Position numbers and translations under genes: made by a program. The notes below the pieces were generated by a model. That model was not told where the DNA came from. It did no database searches and saw only the letters and a program-made list of their open reading frames with translations. This document shows positions 8,015 to 16,629 of a stretch of 64,000 nt of DNA, piece by piece. Numbering within the stretch: the first letter of the stretch is position 1; each line of letters opens with the position of its first letter. The DNA lies in assembly GCF_002706375.1 (NCBI RefSeq), contig NZ_CP017706.1, positions 186,001 to 250,000 on the forward strand, given 5' to 3'. The DNA is from Lactobacillus amylovorus DSM 20531. Its GTDB lineage: Bacteria > Bacillota > Bacilli > Lactobacillales > Lactobacillaceae.

Positions 8015-8876
8015 TATTCAATTATTTGTACGCCGTGTTCATCAGGGTGTAAAACAAGCGTATTAGCCTTTAAGTCATGCTTGTTAAGTCCTGATAAAAA
8101 GCCTTTGACGTGCTTATCTTCAATCCAAGTCATAATCGTTGAACCTGCACCACTAAGGTAGGTTGTTAAAGCATGCTTTTGATGAGCTACTTCTCTTACC
8201 TTCAAAAGCTCTGGTACCAATTTTTCACGATATGGTTCATGGAAAACGTCTTTCTCCATCAATTCTCCGGCCATCTCATAGTTCTGGGCAAACAAACTAG
8301 CTACGAGCGTATTTGCGATCGCGGAACCATGAGTGGCCTCTTTTAATAGCAATTCTTTTGGTAAAACGCCCCGCGCCTTCTTGGTTGGTAAATTATAATT
8401 AGGCACATATGCTACCAAGCTATATGGAGGAAGTGGAGCTTTTACCGCATCAAAATGATTGTCTACTTCGGTTCCTACCACTAGACCACCTAAAATCGTA
8501 GGAGCAATGTTATCAGGATGACCTTCAATTTGAGCACCAATCTGGACTTTCTCTTCATCAGACAAGCCTAATTTGCCAAAATGATCAGCTAATTCGATTC
8601 CTGCGGCAATTCACTAGAACTGCTACCCAAGCCGTGAGCAAGCGGAATATCGCTATTCACGCGCAAATGAAGTGGCTCTAATCCTGGATAAACGGTGAGC
8701 GCCGTCTTCACGATCAGATTATTTTTATCATGAGGAATCTTAGGCATTACATGGTCAACTTGAAAACGATCTGAAATACTTAAGACCTCTACTTCTAAGT
8801 AAAGTGAAACGGCCATCCCTATAGAATCAAATCCTGGCCCTAAATTTGCCGTTGAAGCTGGTACCTTAATAATCAT
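8014..8876 (-). pseudogene. thrB: Homoserine kinase, frameshifted
   Basis: A GHMP kinase reading MIIKVPASTANLGPGFDSIG at the N-terminus, with the ATP-binding motif HGLGSSSS. Just after that motif the frame is lost by what looks like one missing base near 8611 (AGTG[C]AATTGCC). Restoring it rejoins SDEEKVQIGAQIEGHPDNIAP and the rest of the kinase. The C-terminal half (8014-8565) is otherwise well preserved, so the lesion is recent. ThrB phosphorylates homoserine in threonine synthesis. It follows a broken hom gene in the same operon, so the enzyme would lack its substrate anyway. Confidence 0.92.
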
Positions 8877-8897
8877 CTATAACTCCCCTCACAATCG

Positions 8898-9958
8898 TTA
8901 TAAGATCTTGTAACTGGCTCTCAAATATTTGTCTTGAATTGCTAAGTCTTGCAATTGTCTGCGACTTATTTCTTCAGTTTCAAAAGATAAGTAATAAGGA
9001 TACTTGACATCCTCTGAACTGGTCAACTTCATCGTTCTAGAGAAATTACTGAAGGGTTTGCCATTAGTCTGTTTGACAAAGTTGCTGGTTTCCGAAATTA
9101 CATCACTCATTACGGAATTGGCAGTGGCTAAACTACCTGCACCTGGTCCAGTAAAAATCGCTGTGCCAAGACTTTGACTCTTAATTTGCAGAGCATTAAT
9201 TCATTTTTAATATGCACCATAATCGCATTATTAGGCAAAAGACACGGCGCAACTTTCACAAAGAGCTTACCTGCAATGTTCTTGGCAATGCCGATTAGCT
9301 TAATCACATAACCCATTGCTTGTGCCTGTTCAATATCGAACTTTTGCAAGTGATTGATCCCTTCAATAGTGAAATCATTAATACTAATCTTGGTACCAAA
9401 GGCAAACTTGCTCAAAATGACAATGTTGTAGGCAGCGTCTTTTCCAGTGACATCGTTAGTTGAATCAGCCTCGACAAAATGTAATTCGTTGTACCGTTGA
9501 TGATTCCCTGAATTTCTGAAATCTTATCACTAGCATAAGAGGTGCTAAGAGTACGCAAAATAGGAATACTGCCTGCTACACTCGCATCGTACATCAAATC
9601 GCACTTATTTTTAGTAGCCAAGGCAATAAGTTCTGAACCAAAAGTAGCCATCAAGTCCTTGTTGGCAGTAACCACATTCTTGCCTACATTTAATGCATCA
9701 GAGATGTATTCCTTAGCGGGATGCAAACCGCCCATTAATTATTTTAATTTCTGCATCATGCAAAATATCATCAAAGTTAGTCGTCAATTCGACTTCTTTA
9801 GCCATATTTTGGTGCTTCTTAAGATTACAAACAAGGGCTTTTTTAATAACAATCTCTTCTCCACTTGTTTGTTTAATCTTTTTTTGATTATTTTTAATGA
9901 TTTTTAAAACACCGGAACCAACGGTTTCTAAACCAAGTAATGCGATTTTGATTGCCAT
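8898..9958 (-). pseudogene. hom: Homoserine dehydrogenase, multiply disrupted
   Basis: Remnants of one homoserine dehydrogenase spread over at least four frame segments. The N-terminus (MAIKIALLGLETVGSG, start 9958, good AGAGGGA site) has Glu where the NAD-binding glycine motif GLGTVG is expected. The frame breaks near 9720 (before MGGLHPAKEYISDAL), near 9480 (inside the INGTTNYILS region) and near 9195. Homology resumes each time. The enzyme would reduce aspartate semialdehyde to homoserine, the branch point to threonine and methionine. The number of lesions argues for long-standing loss, unlike the single lesion in thrB. Confidence 0.93.
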
Positions 9959-10000
9959 TTTCCTATATCCCTCTTTTTTAATGAATTTCTTATTTTTATG

Positions 10001-10031
10001 ATTGTAACACATGGGCAAAACAAGTTACAAT
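10001..10031. promoter_or_regulatory. Inverted repeat in the hom/thrC divergent promoter region
   Basis: ATTGTAAC (10001-10008) and GTTACAAT (10024-10031) are perfect 8-base inverted arms separated by 15 bases, midway between the divergent hom and thrC starts. This is the position and shape expected of an operator for a dimeric or tetrameric regulator. No regulator gene is adjacent. Confidence 0.45.
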
Positions 10032-10077
10032 GTTAAATAAATATATTTATCACTTAAATAAGAAGAGGAAGATTTGT

Positions 10078-11568
10078 ATGAAATATCGTAGTACTCGAGG
10101 CGCAAAAGACAATGCGTTAACTTCACCAGCCGCAATCATCCAAGGGTTGGCCCAAGATGGTGGACTTTATGTACCAGTAGATTTTCCAAAAGCTAATTTT
10201 CAACTAGAAGATTTACTTAAGTTATCTTATAAGCAAATTTCAGCAATGATCATTAGCTTATTTTTTGATGATTTTTCTAAGGATCAAATTAAATCTGCAG
10301 TAATCAATGCTTATAGCGAACAATGGGACGACCGCAGCATTGTGCCAATTGAAAAACACAACGATAATTTTTACATGGAACTCTTTCACGGTCCAACTTT
10401 AGCTTTTAAAGATATTGCTTTGCAGATGTTACCACAGCTAATGACACGTGCAGTACAAATTGAGAAAATCGATCGTGACATCATTATCTTGACTGCTACT
10501 TCTGGTGACACCGGAACTGCTTCAATGCGCGGCTTTGCTAACCAAAAAGGTACACGCGTCATCGTCTTCTATCCTGAAGGCGGCATTAGCCCTGTCCAAC
10601 TTAAACAAATGCTCAGTCAACACGGCGACAATTTGGAAGCCATCGCGATCAAGGGTAACTTTGACGATGCGCAAACTGAAGTAAAGAAGATTTTTAACGA
10701 TGAAAACTTCAGAAAGAAACTAAACCAAAACGGTTTCCAATTCTCATCTGCTAACTCAATGAACATTGGTCGTCTTGTTCCTCAAATTTCTTATTACCTT
10801 TACACTTATGGTCAATTGGTTCGCCGTCGTGAAATCAACTTGGGCGACAAAGTAAACTTTACCGTACCTACAGGCAATTTCGGCGACATTTTAGCTGGTT
10901 ACTATGCAGAAAAACTCGGTTTGCCAATCAACAAATTGATCTGTGCTTCAAATGAAAACAACGTTCTTACTGACTTTTTTGCCAAAGGTGAATACGACAA
11001 GCGTCGTAAGTTCCATTTAACTAACGCACCAGCAATGGATATTTTAGTTTCAAGCAATCTAGAACGACTTTTATTCGATTTATATGATGAAGATAATGAA
11101 AAAATTGCTAGTCTAATGAATCAATTAACGCAAAGAGGTCATTACCAAGTCGACAAAGAGGTCTTAGACAAATTACAAACCATTTTTGCGGCTGGTTTTG
11201 CCACTGAAGATGAAGTAAAAGAAGAAATTCACCGCGTCTACAATTATGATCGCTACGTAATTGATCCTCATACTGCAGTAGGTTCATACGTTGCTCAGCA
11301 ATATAAGAGCAAGACAAACGATCAAACACCAATGGTGATTGTGTCTACTGCTAGTCCTTATAAGTTCCCTGAAACCGTTTATGAGGCTATTACAGGTAGA
11401 GTTTGTCCTCAAACTGGCGTAGCTGCTATTAAGAAGTTGCATGATGAATTGGGTGGTCAATTATCCATCGGTGTACGCACCTTGTTTGACCACGAACCAC
11501 ACGTTGAAAAAGTAATTGATCCAGTCAACATGGAAGCAGCTATCAGTTCAATTTTAGATTTAAAGTAA
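10078..11568 (+). CDS. thrC: Threonine synthase
   Basis: 496 aa PLP enzyme converting O-phosphohomoserine to threonine. It opens MKYRSTRGAKDN and has the PLP-lysine motif HGPTLAFKDIALQ (Lys about residue 112), the phosphate-binding SGDTGTAS loop, and the long insertion typical of the ThrC subfamily of Firmicutes. The start at 10078 has GAGGAAG upstream; an in-frame ATG at 10030 lacks a site and precedes the conserved start. It is intact although hom and thrB are broken, so its substrate could not be made by the classical route. lysC follows after 19 bases. Confidence 0.95.
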   Translation: MKYRSTRGAKDNALTSPAAIIQGLAQDGGLYVPVDFPKANFQLEDLLKLSYKQISAMIISLFFDDFSKDQIKSAVINAYSEQWDDRSIVPIEKHNDNFYMELFHGPTLAFKDIALQMLPQLMTRAVQIEKIDRDIIILTATSGDTGTASMRGFANQKGTRVIVFYPEGGISPVQLKQMLSQHGDNLEAIAIKGNFDDAQTEVKKIFNDENFRKKLNQNGFQFSSANSMNIGRLVPQISYYLYTYGQLVRRREINLGDKVNFTVPTGNFGDILAGYYAEKLGLPINKLICASNENNVLTDFFAKGEYDKRRKFHLTNAPAMDILVSSNLERLLFDLYDEDNEKIASLMNQLTQRGHYQVDKEVLDKLQTIFAAGFATEDEVKEEIHRVYNYDRYVIDPHTAVGSYVAQQYKSKTNDQTPMVIVSTASPYKFPETVYEAITGRVCPQTGVAAIKKLHDELGGQLSIGVRTLFDHEPHVEKVIDPVNMEAAISSILDLK

Positions 11569-11587
11569 TTCATTTAGAGGAATAGAT

Positions 11588-12878
11588 ATGAAAGTTGTTA
11601 AGTTGGGCGGCTCCTCTCTAGCTGCCGGAAATAGTGTCGATAAAGCACTAAACATCGTCAAAAACGATCCCGAACGCAAAGTTATTGTAGTATCCGCACC
11701 TGGAAAAAGAACTAGTGATGATATTAAGGTGACTGATTTACTAATCACTTATGCTTGCACTAGTTTGAGAAGCAATAATTATCAGGATATCGTTAATAAA
11801 ATTTACAGCGCTACGAACTAATTGCCCAGTATTTTGATTTGCCACAATCAGAGCTAGCTGAAATCAAGCGTATGCTGTTAACCTTGCCACAATTAGATTA
11901 TCCTAATGCCGATTATCGGATGGCTCACGGTGAGCGTTTAAACGCTATTTTAATAGCTAAAATTTTGCAGCATCAAGGTATTAAAACTCGCTTTCTTGAG
12001 CCAAAAGATGTGGGCTTAATTGTTACTGGTACGCCGAATAATGCTGAAGTTACCCTGAAACCTACGTTAATTTAAAACGTGTCAAACTCAATGACGATGA
12101 ACGAGTTATCTTCCCTGGTTTTTATGGCATTACGCCTTCTGGCCATATCGCTACTTTTTCTCGTGGTGGTTCAGATATTACAGGGGCAATCTTAGCTCGC
12201 GGTCTTAATGCGGCTCTATATGAAAACTTCACCGACGTTGACGCAATTTTCTCAGCTAATCCGCACATTATCGATCAGCCAAAGCCAATCAAAAAGATGA
12301 CTTATCGTGAAATGCGTGAATTGTCCTATGCTGGCTTCTCCGTCTTTCACGACGAAGCTCTAATCCCCGCCATTCAAGGCGAGATACCAGTTAATGTAAA
12401 AAATACTAATCATCCAGATAAGCCAGGAACTTTGATCGTACCTGAAGACGGTTTTGTTCCTAAGCACACAATTACCGGTATCGCTGGTGGTAAAAACTTT
12501 GCGGCCCTTTATTTGAGAAAATACATGCTTGATAAAGGCGCTGGTTTTACCTTAAAATTAATGGAAATTTTCAACCGTCACCATGCTTCTTACGAACACA
12601 TGCCATCTGGTATTGATGATTTGACCGTTATCTTTAAAAAAGATGCCTTAAGCGATCAATTGATCGATGTCATTTGTAACGAAATTCAAACCAGTTTAAA
12701 TCCTGATCAGATGCAATGGATTGACGACTATGCCATCACGATGGTTGTTGGTGAAGGTATGAAGGACAAGTTGACTCCATGTGCCAGCATTCTCTACCCT
12801 CTTGGTAAGAAAGATATTTCTATTCAAATGATCAACCAGGGTGCATCCCAGAAAACTTCATCAGCAAGTAGAACTTAA
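11588..12878 (+). pseudogene. lysC: Aspartate kinase, multiply disrupted
   Basis: Starts intact (MKVVKLGGSSLAAGNSVDKA, the aspartokinase KxGGSS motif). It shifts frame near 11815, resumes with IAQYFDLPQSELAEIKRML, shifts again near 12060, and continues through FSRGGSDITGAILARG and the C-terminal ACT-type regulatory region (EGMKDKLTPCASILYPLGKK). The end is also lost: after MINQGASQ the expected C-terminus is replaced by KTSSASRT and a stop. LysC makes aspartyl phosphate for lysine, threonine and methionine. It is directly downstream of thrC and ends at a strong terminator. Confidence 0.93.
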
Positions 12879-12895
12879 CATAATTTTATCAATGT

Positions 12896-12924
12896 AAAAA
12901 GCAGAGCTTTGCTCTGCTTTTTTG
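12896..12924. terminator. Bidirectional terminator between lysC and the FLP-like gene
   Basis: Perfect stem AAAAAGCAGAGC / GCTCTGCTTTTTT with a 3-base loop, functional-looking on both strands between convergent units. Confidence 0.95.
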
Positions 12925-13551
12925 TTAATTCAAAATAATTTTGCGTAGTTTTCTCGTTAACACGCCTTGTTTCTCCAGCAAGGCAAACTTACGTGACAAA
13001 GTTTCCGGCGTAGTTCCTAAATATAATGCTAGATCCTTCATCTTTAACGGTAAATTAAACGTCTTTTTACCAACTTTTACCGCATATTCTTGTAAATACT
13101 CAGATAAGCGCTCTTCAATTTTAGGCAAAGACAACAGATCTATTTGCCTTTGCATTGTTTGCATCTTAGTCATACTTTGCTCAAGCAACTTAATGCTTAG
13201 CATAGGCTGCTTTTTTAACAGATTTAAAAAGTCTTGCCTGTTCAATAGACAAATCTTACTATTTCCCGTTGCTTCGACATAAATAGAGCCATCATTTTTA
13301 CCAAGTAGCCAGTCTTCACCAGCATAATCACCTGTATGAAGAATCTGCGTAATATTTTCATGACCATTTTTATCTAAGCTATAAAGCTTGGCACTCCCAT
13401 ATGCGACAATGACTAGATTATTGCCGGTCGGATCCATTACTAGTTCACCCTTTTGATAGTTCTTCTTTCTTACCAGCTTTTCTATCTCTAACTGATCTGC
13501 CTCATTTAAAGTATTAAATAATGGAACCAAACGTACACATAAATCTGCCAT
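12925..13551 (-). CDS. Crp/Fnr-family regulator with two cysteines (FLP-like)
   Basis: 208 aa. Residues 1-125 form a cyclic-nucleotide-binding-type beta barrel, followed by a dimer helix and a C-terminal winged helix with recognition sequence TTPETLSRKFALLEKQG. The E..SR pattern matches the FNR recognition helix, which reads TTGAT. There is no Fe-S cysteine cluster. The only cysteines are Cys5 and Cys101, a layout like the Lactobacillus casei FLP protein, which is controlled by a dithiol-disulfide switch. The ATG at 13551 is chosen because AAAAGGTG is correctly spaced; a GTG nine bases earlier overlaps that site. Last gene of the metal cluster; palindromes at 14409 and 16326 are its likely operators. 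The effector is inferred. Confidence 0.88.
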   Translation of the reverse strand: MADLCVRLVPLFNTLNEADQLEIEKLVRKKNYQKGELVMDPTGNNLVIVAYGSAKLYSLDKNGHENITQILHTGDYAGEDWLLGKNDGSIYVEATGNSKICLLNRQDFLNLLKKQPMLSIKLLEQSMTKMQTMQRQIDLLSLPKIEERLSEYLQEYAVKVGKKTFNLPLKMKDLALYLGTTPETLSRKFALLEKQGVLTRKLRKIILN

Positions 13552-13567
13552 TTTCTTCACCTTTTAA

Positions 13568-14119
13568 CTAAAAATCGTCATCATCATCGTCTTCTTCATT
13601 ATATAGTCCTTCACGCAAATCATGGCCTAAGAAGTTTTGCGTAAGACGAATTTGCTCCTTAATCCAAGCTAATAAATTGGTTAAGTTTTGAGCAAGCTCT
13701 GGCCAATCTTCTTTTTCAGCTAAAGCAATTGCCTTAGTAATAAATAAAGTTTGTGTATCAAAGTCTTTAACTAAGGCAAAGAGTTGTGCATCCCCATAAT
13801 CGTATTTATCTGCCCCATTTTCTTCTAGCATGGTGAATTCCTTAAATTGGTCAGTAGTTGTAGGGATGCTTTCACCGTTATTAACTAACAAGTGATTCAA
13901 CTGCTCGAATTCTTCTTTTTCAAAATCTAACCATTTCTTAGCATTTTCGCTTAAAAACAAACTAGCTGCACCCCTAGCAAACAAACTAGCTTGATTAATT
14001 TTTAATGAATGAATAGCCAAATTAGCAATAATATGGCCCGTCATTGCGCCTGCAGTCGGAGTATGATGATCAATATCACTCTGTTTTAACTCTGCTTGAT
14101 ACTTTTCTTCTGCGTTCAT
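13568..14119 (-). CDS. Dps/ferritin-like protein
   Basis: 183 aa, mainly helical, resembling the Dps branch of the ferritin superfamily (helices HIIANLAIHSLKINQASLFA and AKKWLDFEKEEFEQLN, and the loop NNGESIPTT like the Dps L-GG-P-GT region). Classical Dps proteins store iron and protect DNA from peroxide. Here the usual ferroxidase ligand pattern is not clearly present, so iron oxidation is uncertain. It ends in an acidic tail, EEDDDDDDF, which could bind metal. It lies 2 bases after the HMA chaperone stop and 16 bases before the FLP-like gene, clearly co-transcribed with both. Confidence 0.75.
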   Translation of the reverse strand: MNAEEKYQAELKQSDIDHHTPTAGAMTGHIIANLAIHSLKINQASLFARGAASLFLSENAKKWLDFEKEEFEQLNHLLVNNGESIPTTTDQFKEFTMLEENGADKYDYGDAQLFALVKDFDTQTLFITKAIALAEKEDWPELAQNLTNLLAWIKEQIRLTQNFLGHDLREGLYNEEDDDDDDF

Positions 14120-14121
14120 TT

Positions 14122-14349
14122 TTAAATATCCTTTTCCTTAACACCTTTAACTTCGTAACCCATCTTTTCAATGGCGCTTTTAATTTCATCTGAATTAGTT
14201 TTAGTCGGATCCATTACGAACTTTAATTTTCCAGCGTTAAATAAAACCTTAATATCGTCTGTTCCAGGAGTTTCCTCTACAGCCTTTTCAATTTTAGTTA
14301 AACAAGATGGGCAAGTCATGCCATCTAACTTCATCATTACTTTCTTCAT
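14122..14349 (-). CDS. HMA-domain metal chaperone (CopZ-like)
   Basis: 75 aa single heavy-metal-associated domain. The metal-binding motif is MTCPSC (residues about 11-16) in the first loop, with the beta-alpha-beta pattern expected of CopZ/Atx1-type chaperones (KLDGMTCPSCLTKIEKAVEE, then MGYEVKG). Such proteins deliver a soft metal, usually Cu(I), to a P1B ATPase. The adjacent ATPase has no N-terminal HMA domain, so this free domain may serve it. An FNR-like palindrome (14409-14428) lies 60 bases upstream, suggesting a separate promoter for this gene and the two after it. Confidence 0.9.
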   Translation of the reverse strand: MKKVMMKLDGMTCPSCLTKIEKAVEETPGTDDIKVLFNAGKLKFVMDPTKTNSDEIKSAIEKMGYEVKGVKEKDI

Positions 14350-14408
14350 AACTTGAACTTCCTTTCTCGTGTTTCTCGTGTTTATGGTAAAGCCTAATTC
14401 AGATTCAA

Positions 14409-14428
14409 AACTTGATGATCATCAAGTT
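14409..14428. promoter_or_regulatory. FNR-type operator upstream of the HMA chaperone gene
   Basis: A perfect 20-base palindrome whose core TTGATGATCATCAA (14412-14425) matches the FNR consensus TTGAT-N4-ATCAA exactly. It lies between the ATPase stop and the chaperone start. Confidence 0.7.
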
Positions 14429-14429
14429 A

Positions 14430-16271
14430 TTAGCGATTTTTCAATAATCTCATACCATTTAAAATGACTACTAAAATACTCAATTCATGAACTAGCATCC
14501 CACTAGCCATCTCAATATAGCCCACGAATAACCCAATGAACAAAATCAGAACAGTTAACAAAGCAAGCGCAATATTCTCATTCATATTTAGAATCGTTCT
14601 CTTCGATAAAGAAAAGGCGTAAGCTACTTGCTTTAGATCGTTTTTGACTAAAACAATATCAGAAACATCAACAGCTACATCTGTACCATTACCAACAGCA
14701 ATTGCGACATTAGCGCTAGCTAAGGCTGGTCCATCATTGATGCCATCACCAATAAACGCGACCTTGTTTCCCTTTTGTTGCTCAGCTTTAATAAAAGTAG
14801 CTTTATCGCTAGGCAACTGCTCTCCGTGAACTTCATCAAGTGGTAATTCAGTTGCAATTTTTTCTGCTGTTTGTTGCTTGTCACCAGACAGCATAACTAG
14901 CTTCTTAATGCCAAGTTTCTTCAGTTTTAGCAAAGCTTTTTTGGCTTGTGGACGAAGTTGATCCTTGATCCCGAATATAGCTAGCAAACTTTGATCTCGA
15001 TTTGAAAAGACAACAATCGAATCGCCCTGGCTGCTTAAATCATCTGCAATTTTTTCCAATTCAGCATTCTTTTTAGTATTTTCTTCAACCAGTTGTAAAT
15101 TGCCTACAAAATACTTCTCTTGTTCATATGTAGCAATAACTCCCTCACCTTTAACAGTCTCAACCACTGCATCAATGACAAAGGGATCCATCTTTGCAAT
15201 CGTATTAGCTAACGGATGATTGCTCTTCTTTTCAATCGCGGCAGCTAGTTTAATAATCTTGGCTTTATCTCCATTTAAAACTCTTACAGCACTTACTTCT
15301 GGGTGACCAATAGTTAATGTGCCCGTTTTATCAAAAGCAATTTCGTCAACTTTCCGCATCTCATCCATAACTTGTGAACCCTTAAACATAATGCCGTTCT
15401 TGGCACCATTGCCTATACCAGCCACTGTAGAAACAGGCACGCCAATTACTAATGCACCAGGGCAACCAAGGACCATAATTGTGATCGCTAACTTAAAGTT
15501 GCGTGTAATCACACCTACAATAAGAGCTATGATTAAAATAAATGGCGTATAATACTTGGCAAAACGATTAATCAGCTTTTCTGTATGAGACTTAGAATCC
15601 TCGGCTTCTTCAACTACTTCAATGATTTTGCCAAAAGTAGTGTCCTCACCAGCCGCCGTAGTTTCAACCGTTAAATTACCATTTTCAAGCATAGTGCCGG
15701 CATAAACTGCATCTCCGACACCCTTATTTACTAATCTAGACTCACCATTGATACTAGCTTCATCCAAATTGCCACTACCACTAATAATCTTCCCATCTAC
15801 TGGCACTTGGTCCCCAGTTTTAACGACTACTTGATCGCCAGAATCGATAAAATCAACATCCTCTTCTTCGGTAGACCCATCCTCTTGCACTACTAATGCT
15901 GTTTGTGGAGCCATACTAGCCAAATCAGAAACTTCGGATCTTGTCTTTTTAAGCGTAAAATCTTCCAGAACTTCGCCCAGCATAAAGAGCCAAGTAACGA
16001 TTGCGGCCTCATTGAATTCACCAATAATAAAAGCACCTATCACGGCTAAAGAAACTAAGACATCAATTGAAATTAACTTGACCTTCAAGGATGATATAGC
16101 AGTTAAAATTATCGGAATTACGCCAATTACACCGGCAACTGCCATCAGAATTTGATATAACAATGTTAATTTGAATACCCACTTAAAGATTTCAGCTAAG
16201 ATAAGCAAAATAGTAATTGTTATTAAGATCTGTCTTTTATATTTGATAAAAAAGCGTTGAATTTTAACCAT
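14430..16271 (-). CDS. Heavy-metal P1B-type ATPase with CPG motif
   Basis: 613 aa integral membrane pump. Visible: N-terminal membrane helices without an HMA domain, actuator motif NGES, membrane motif CPGALVIGVP (about residue 275), phosphorylation site DKTGTLT (about residue 315), the P1B-specific SNHPLANT (HP) motif, and GDGINDGPAL. Metal ATPases of this class normally have CPC, SPC or CPH at that membrane position; CPG here makes metal specificity unclear. ATP-driven export of a transition metal is inferred. The ribosome site GAGGAGG is strong. It is the first gene of the cluster ATPase, chaperone, Dps-like, FLP-like, with an FNR-type half-matched palindrome upstream at 16326. Confidence 0.92.
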   Translation of the reverse strand: MVKIQRFFIKYKRQILITITILLILAEIFKWVFKLTLLYQILMAVAGVIGVIPIILTAISSLKVKLISIDVLVSLAVIGAFIIGEFNEAAIVTWLFMLGEVLEDFTLKKTRSEVSDLASMAPQTALVVQEDGSTEEEDVDFIDSGDQVVVKTGDQVPVDGKIISGSGNLDEASINGESRLVNKGVGDAVYAGTMLENGNLTVETTAAGEDTTFGKIIEVVEEAEDSKSHTEKLINRFAKYYTPFILIIALIVGVITRNFKLAITIMVLGCPGALVIGVPVSTVAGIGNGAKNGIMFKGSQVMDEMRKVDEIAFDKTGTLTIGHPEVSAVRVLNGDKAKIIKLAAAIEKKSNHPLANTIAKMDPFVIDAVVETVKGEGVIATYEQEKYFVGNLQLVEENTKKNAELEKIADDLSSQGDSIVVFSNRDQSLLAIFGIKDQLRPQAKKALLKLKKLGIKKLVMLSGDKQQTAEKIATELPLDEVHGEQLPSDKATFIKAEQQKGNKVAFIGDGINDGPALASANVAIAVGNGTDVAVDVSDIVLVKNDLKQVAYAFSLSKRTILNMNENIALALLTVLILFIGLFVGYIEMASGMLVHELSILVVILNGMRLLKNR

Positions 16272-16325
16272 AGATGTTCCTCCTCATTTCATTAATTAGT
16301 TTAAAAGAGCAAACAAAATCACAAC

Positions 16326-16339
16326 TTGATCAGCGTCAA
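16326..16339. promoter_or_regulatory. FNR-type operator upstream of the metal ATPase
   Basis: TTGATCAGCGTCAA fits TTGAT-N4-ATCAA with one mismatch (GTCAA in the second arm). Flanking bases AAC / CTT extend similarity to the perfect palindrome at 14409. It lies in the intergenic region between the ATPase and the divergent small gene. Confidence 0.6.
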
Positions 16340-16439
16340 CTTTTTCTTAGAATTCTTTAGCAATATATTACCTTTTGCCTAACAATTCTTAATTTTTGTC
16401 CTGTATATTAAAATCAAACAAAAGAAAGGAATGAGGGCA

Positions 16440-16565
16440 TTGTTTAAAGTACTTCTATCCGCAATGATAGTTTTAGGCCTCATGGCTATCAGTTTCGTTT
16501 TAATTAAAGCTCCCACCCCAGTTAAAGTTAAAAAGACAGACAACAATCGTCTAAATAACTATTAA
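16440..16565 (+). CDS. Small membrane protein, 41 aa
   Basis: Reads MFKVLLSAMIVLGLMAISFV and then a basic tail (KVKKTDNNRLNNY): one transmembrane segment with a short charged C-terminus. The TTG at 16440 is preferred because AAAGGA (16425-16430) is correctly spaced; the ATG at 16431 touches that site and would add three residues. It is divergent from the metal ATPase, shares its FNR-type operator region, and has its own near-perfect terminator, all of which support a real gene. The function is unknown; a regulatory or accessory role for the pump is only a guess. Confidence 0.6.
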   Translation: MFKVLLSAMIVLGLMAISFVLIKAPTPVKVKKTDNNRLNNY

Positions 16566-16590
16566 CAAAAATCGAACTTTCCCCTCTGGT

Positions 16591-16621
16591 AATACTTGGT
16601 CAAATGACCAAGTATTTTTCT
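16591..16621 (+). terminator. Terminator after the small membrane gene
   Basis: Perfect 12-bp stem AATACTTGGTCA / TGACCAAGTATT with a 2-base loop and a T tail. Confidence 0.85.
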
Positions 16622-16629
16622 TTTTATCA

